Assembly: GCF_040448685.1 (NCBI RefSeq)
Contig: NZ_CP159290.1
Span: 1,984,001-2,048,000, forward strand
Direction of reading: 5' to 3'
From: Cellulosimicrobium sp. ES-005
GTDB lineage: Bacteria > Actinomycetota > Actinomycetes > Actinomycetales > Cellulomonadaceae
Length of the DNA: 64,000 nucleotides
Numbering within the stretch: position 1 is the first letter of the stretch; every line of letters starts with the position of its first letter. Below the pieces are notes generated by a model. It saw only the letters and a program-made list of their open reading frames with translations, was not told where the DNA came from and did no database searches. Shown in pieces: positions 62,052-64,000 of the stretch. Position numbers and translations under genes: made by a program.

Positions 62052-63692
62052 GTGGCCTCAACCCTGTACCGCGGCGGCGTGATCCACTCCCAGGCCGACC
62101 CGTTCGCAGAAGCGCTCCTCGTCGACGACGGCGTCATCGCCTGGATCGGCGCCGACGACACGGCCGACGGGCTCGCCGCCCGCGCCGACCGCGTGATCGA
62201 CCTCGACGGCGCGCTCGTCGCGCCCGGGTTCGTCGACGCGCACGTCCACCTGTTCGAGATCGGGCTCGCCCTCGCGGGCGTCGACCTGTCCGCGAGCGCC
62301 GGCGTGACGACGCTCGCGGCGGCGCTGGAGGCGGTCGCGAAGGCCGCGGCGGGCGTCGGGGACGACGACGTCGTGCTGGCGTTCGGGTGGGACGAGCGGT
62401 CCTGGCCCGAGGGGCGTCCGCCGACGCGCGACGAGCTCGACGCGGCCGCGGGCGGGCGCGCGGTGTACGCGGCGCGGGTCGACGTGCACTCCGCCGTGGT
62501 CTCCACGACGCTCGCGCGGCGCTGCGCCCTGGCGGAGCGCCCCGGGTGGGACGAGTCGGGCTGGGTCACGGGGGAGGCGCACCACGTCGCCCGGGACGTC
62601 GCGCGCGACGTGTCGCCCGCGCGGCGCACCGCCCTGTACCGGGCGGCGCTGCGCGCGGCGGCGGAGCAGGGGATCGTGTCGGTGCACGAGATGAGCGCCC
62701 CGCACATCGACACGCGCGCCGGGCTGCGCGAGCTCCTCGCGCTCACAAGCGACGCGTCCTCGGGGCTGGCGCACGTCGTCGGGTACCGGGGCGAGCTGTG
62801 CACCACGGTCGACGACGCGCGCGAGGTCCTCGCGGACGTGCCGGGACTGACGGGGCTCGCGGGCGACCTCAACGTGGACGGGTCGATCGGGTCGCGCACC
62901 GCGGCGATGCGCCTGCCCTACCAGGACGGGCCCGACCCCACCGACCGGGGGAACCTCTACCTGAGCGCGGAGCAGATCGCGAACCACCTGTCCGCGGTCG
63001 GGGCGGCGGGCACGCAGGGCGGCTTCCACGTCATCGGGGACCGCGCGATGGACGAGCTCGTCCTCGGGCTCGAGGTCGCCGCGCAGGTCCACGGCCAGGG
63101 CGCGGTGCGCGCGGCGCGGCACCGGGTGGAGCACGCGCTGTTCGTGGACGCGACGGCGCTGGCGTCGCTGCTGCTGTTCGGCGTGAGCCTGAGCATCCAG
63201 CCGGGGTTCGACGCCGCGTGGGGCGGGCCGCAGGGCATGTACGCGGCGCGCGTGGGCGCGACCCGGGCCGAGGGCCTGAGCCCGTTCGCGGACCTGGCGG
63301 GGGCGGGCGTCCCGCTCGCGTTCGGGTCGGACGCGCCCGTCACGCGCCTCGACCCGTGGGCGGGCGTGCTGGCCGCGATGTCGCACGTGGACCCCGACCA
63401 GCAGATCTCGGCGCGGGCCGCGTTCCGCGCGCACACGCGCGGCGGGTGGCGCATCGCGGGCCTGGACCACACGGGGGCCGGCCAGCTGCGCGTCGGGGCG
63501 CCCGCGCACCTCGCGGTGTGGCGGGGCGAGCACCTCGTGGTGCAGGGCGCGCTCGGGCGCACGACGTCGTCGTGGAGCACGGACGCGCGCGCCGGGCAGC
63601 CGCTCCTGCCGGAGCTCGGCCCCGACGTGCCGCGACCCCGGTGCCTGCAGACGGTGCGCGACGGCGTCCCCCTGTTCGACACGTTCGTGTGA
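62052..63692 (+). CDS. YtcJ-like metal-dependent amidohydrolase
   Basis: 546 aa. VIDLDGALVAPGFVDAHVHLFEIGLAL is the metal-binding HxH strand of the amidohydrolase superfamily; GGFHVIGDRAMDELVLGLEVA, RHRVEHALFVD and PLAFGSDAPVTRLDPW provide further ligands. It belongs to the YtcJ/NfdA-type subgroup that hydrolyses amides or formamides of unknown nature. GTG 62052 lies 8 nt after TATCGT. Confidence 0.87.
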   Translation: MASTLYRGGVIHSQADPFAEALLVDDGVIAWIGADDTADGLAARADRVIDLDGALVAPGFVDAHVHLFEIGLALAGVDLSASAGVTTLAAALEAVAKAAAGVGDDDVVLAFGWDERSWPEGRPPTRDELDAAAGGRAVYAARVDVHSAVVSTTLARRCALAERPGWDESGWVTGEAHHVARDVARDVSPARRTALYRAALRAAAEQGIVSVHEMSAPHIDTRAGLRELLALTSDASSGLAHVVGYRGELCTTVDDAREVLADVPGLTGLAGDLNVDGSIGSRTAAMRLPYQDGPDPTDRGNLYLSAEQIANHLSAVGAAGTQGGFHVIGDRAMDELVLGLEVAAQVHGQGAVRAARHRVEHALFVDATALASLLLFGVSLSIQPGFDAAWGGPQGMYAARVGATRAEGLSPFADLAGAGVPLAFGSDAPVTRLDPWAGVLAAMSHVDPDQQISARAAFRAHTRGGWRIAGLDHTGAGQLRVGAPAHLAVWRGEHLVVQGALGRTTSSWSTDARAGQPLLPELGPDVPRPRCLQTVRDGVPLFDTFV

Positions 63693-63702
63693 CCGCTACC
63701 GC

Positions 63703-63730
63703 TTGACAGGGCCGTGAGCCGGAGTAGGTT
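63703..63730 (+). promoter_or_regulatory. Strong sigma-70-type promoter
   Basis: TTGACA (63703-63708), 16-bp spacer, TAGGTT (63725-63730). It is among the best promoter matches in the window, and no gene of normal size follows within 240 bp. Confidence 0.65.
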
Positions 63731-63737
63731 CGACAGG

Positions 63738-63955
63738 GTGTTCCGGCCCCCGCGGCCGCAGGGGGATCAGCCACCGACGACGACCCCTCGGCGTTCCGCG
63801 CCGGGTACCTGGCCGGGCTCGCGCGCTCAGTAGAAAACGTGCTCCGCCGGTGGCGGCGGCGTACGGGCCGAAGGGCGTGCGAGCCCGCACACACCACCCT
63901 CGGGCCGCCTGCGGATCACCCGCCGGGCCGACGCCGCGGACCCCGGTCCGCGCAG
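63738..63955 (+). ncRNA. Candidate short transcript (small RNA or short-ORF mRNA)
   Basis: Starts about 7 nt after TAGGTT. A GTG at 63738 opens a 31-codon frame (VFRPPRPQGDQPPTTTP..., stop TAG 63831-63833) that would be leaderless. The remainder is structured: GTGCG-AGCC-CGCAC, near-matching arms around it, and a perfect 8-bp hairpin CGCGGACC/GGTCCGCG at 63935-63952 that could end the transcript. The next gene has its own -10. No known RNA family recognised. Confidence 0.35.
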
Positions 63956-63977
63956 GTGCGTGGCGTAGGGTGCACCC

Positions 63978-64000
63978 GTGCACGCCCCCGAGCCCGCGGC
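63978..64000 (+). CDS. Start of a gene running off the right edge
   Basis: GTG at 63978, 6 nt after TAGGGT (63966-63971), opens a frame reading M-H-A-P-E-P-A to the window end. Too short to identify. Confidence 0.4.

Overview
The window is a very GC-rich, gene-dense piece of an actinobacterial chromosome. PafB/PafC, TatA/TatC and HelY lie together, the iron boxes are of DtxR type, and many genes carry a TANNNT -10 motif 6-8 nt before the start codon. This points to Micrococcales, most likely Cellulomonadaceae or Promicromonosporaceae (for example a Cellulosimicrobium-like organism). The lineage is inferred from gene content only. I saw no rRNA or tRNA gene, CRISPR array or intact transposase.

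Layout. 1-9.6 kb is a mixed set: a truncated YafY/WYL regulator, VOC proteins, a TipA-like MerR regulator with its own operator, a GNAT enzyme, an ECF41/SigJ sigma factor beside an NAD(P)-binding partner, a membrane protein, an ABC-F ATPase with an attenuator-like leader, and a lipoprotein. 9.6-13.4 kb is a siderophore uptake/reduction unit: a ferric-reductase/methyltransferase fusion and a binding lipoprotein, divergent from an AraC regulator across an iron box. 13.4-16.7 kb holds a DHFR-like reductase, a P-loop kinase, an EEP-family phosphatase/nuclease and an HNH nuclease. 16.9-21.5 kb is a three-gene redox-signalling operon: receiver-flavoprotein, cNMP-domain histidine kinase, LtrA. 21.6-30.4 kb is an iron-box-controlled hydroxamate siderophore operon of desferrioxamine type (decarboxylase, N-hydroxylase, acyltransferase-synthetase fusion, penicillin-amidase homologue, second acyltransferase).

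30.5-35.3 kb contains a type III PKS / ICMT methyltransferase / flavoprotein operon (phenolic-lipid type) divergent from a UbiA prenyltransferase. 35.3-37.3 kb encodes an encapsulin shell and its DyP peroxidase cargo with a C-terminal loading peptide. 37.4-43.2 kb has LysR, a threonine-dehydratase-like enzyme, a YciO/Sua5 protein, a lipase-maturation-factor-like membrane protein and UDP-glucose pyrophosphorylase. 43.2-47.9 kb is patchier: a gene broken by a 13-bp tandem duplication, YigZ, argG with an ArgR box, and a degenerate integrase-like gene plus a VOC gene between perfect 16-bp direct repeats. 48-54.1 kb has Dps and a six-gene MoxR/DUF58/DUF4129/DUF3866 operon. 54.1-62 kb is the conserved pafB-pafC-tatA-tatC-lipid kinase-helY block. 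An amidohydrolase, a possible small transcript and the first codons of another gene close the window.

The observations most worth following are: (i) the ABC-F leader (leaderless 8-codon mini-ORF abutting a perfect hairpin, with a pairing partner downstream); (ii) the 13-bp repeat that breaks, or could phase-switch, the gene at 43.4 kb; (iii) the flavoprotein response regulator that has lost the thioredoxin-reductase CxxC; (iv) the SIP-methyltransferase fusion; (v) the promoter-driven short transcript at the right edge.
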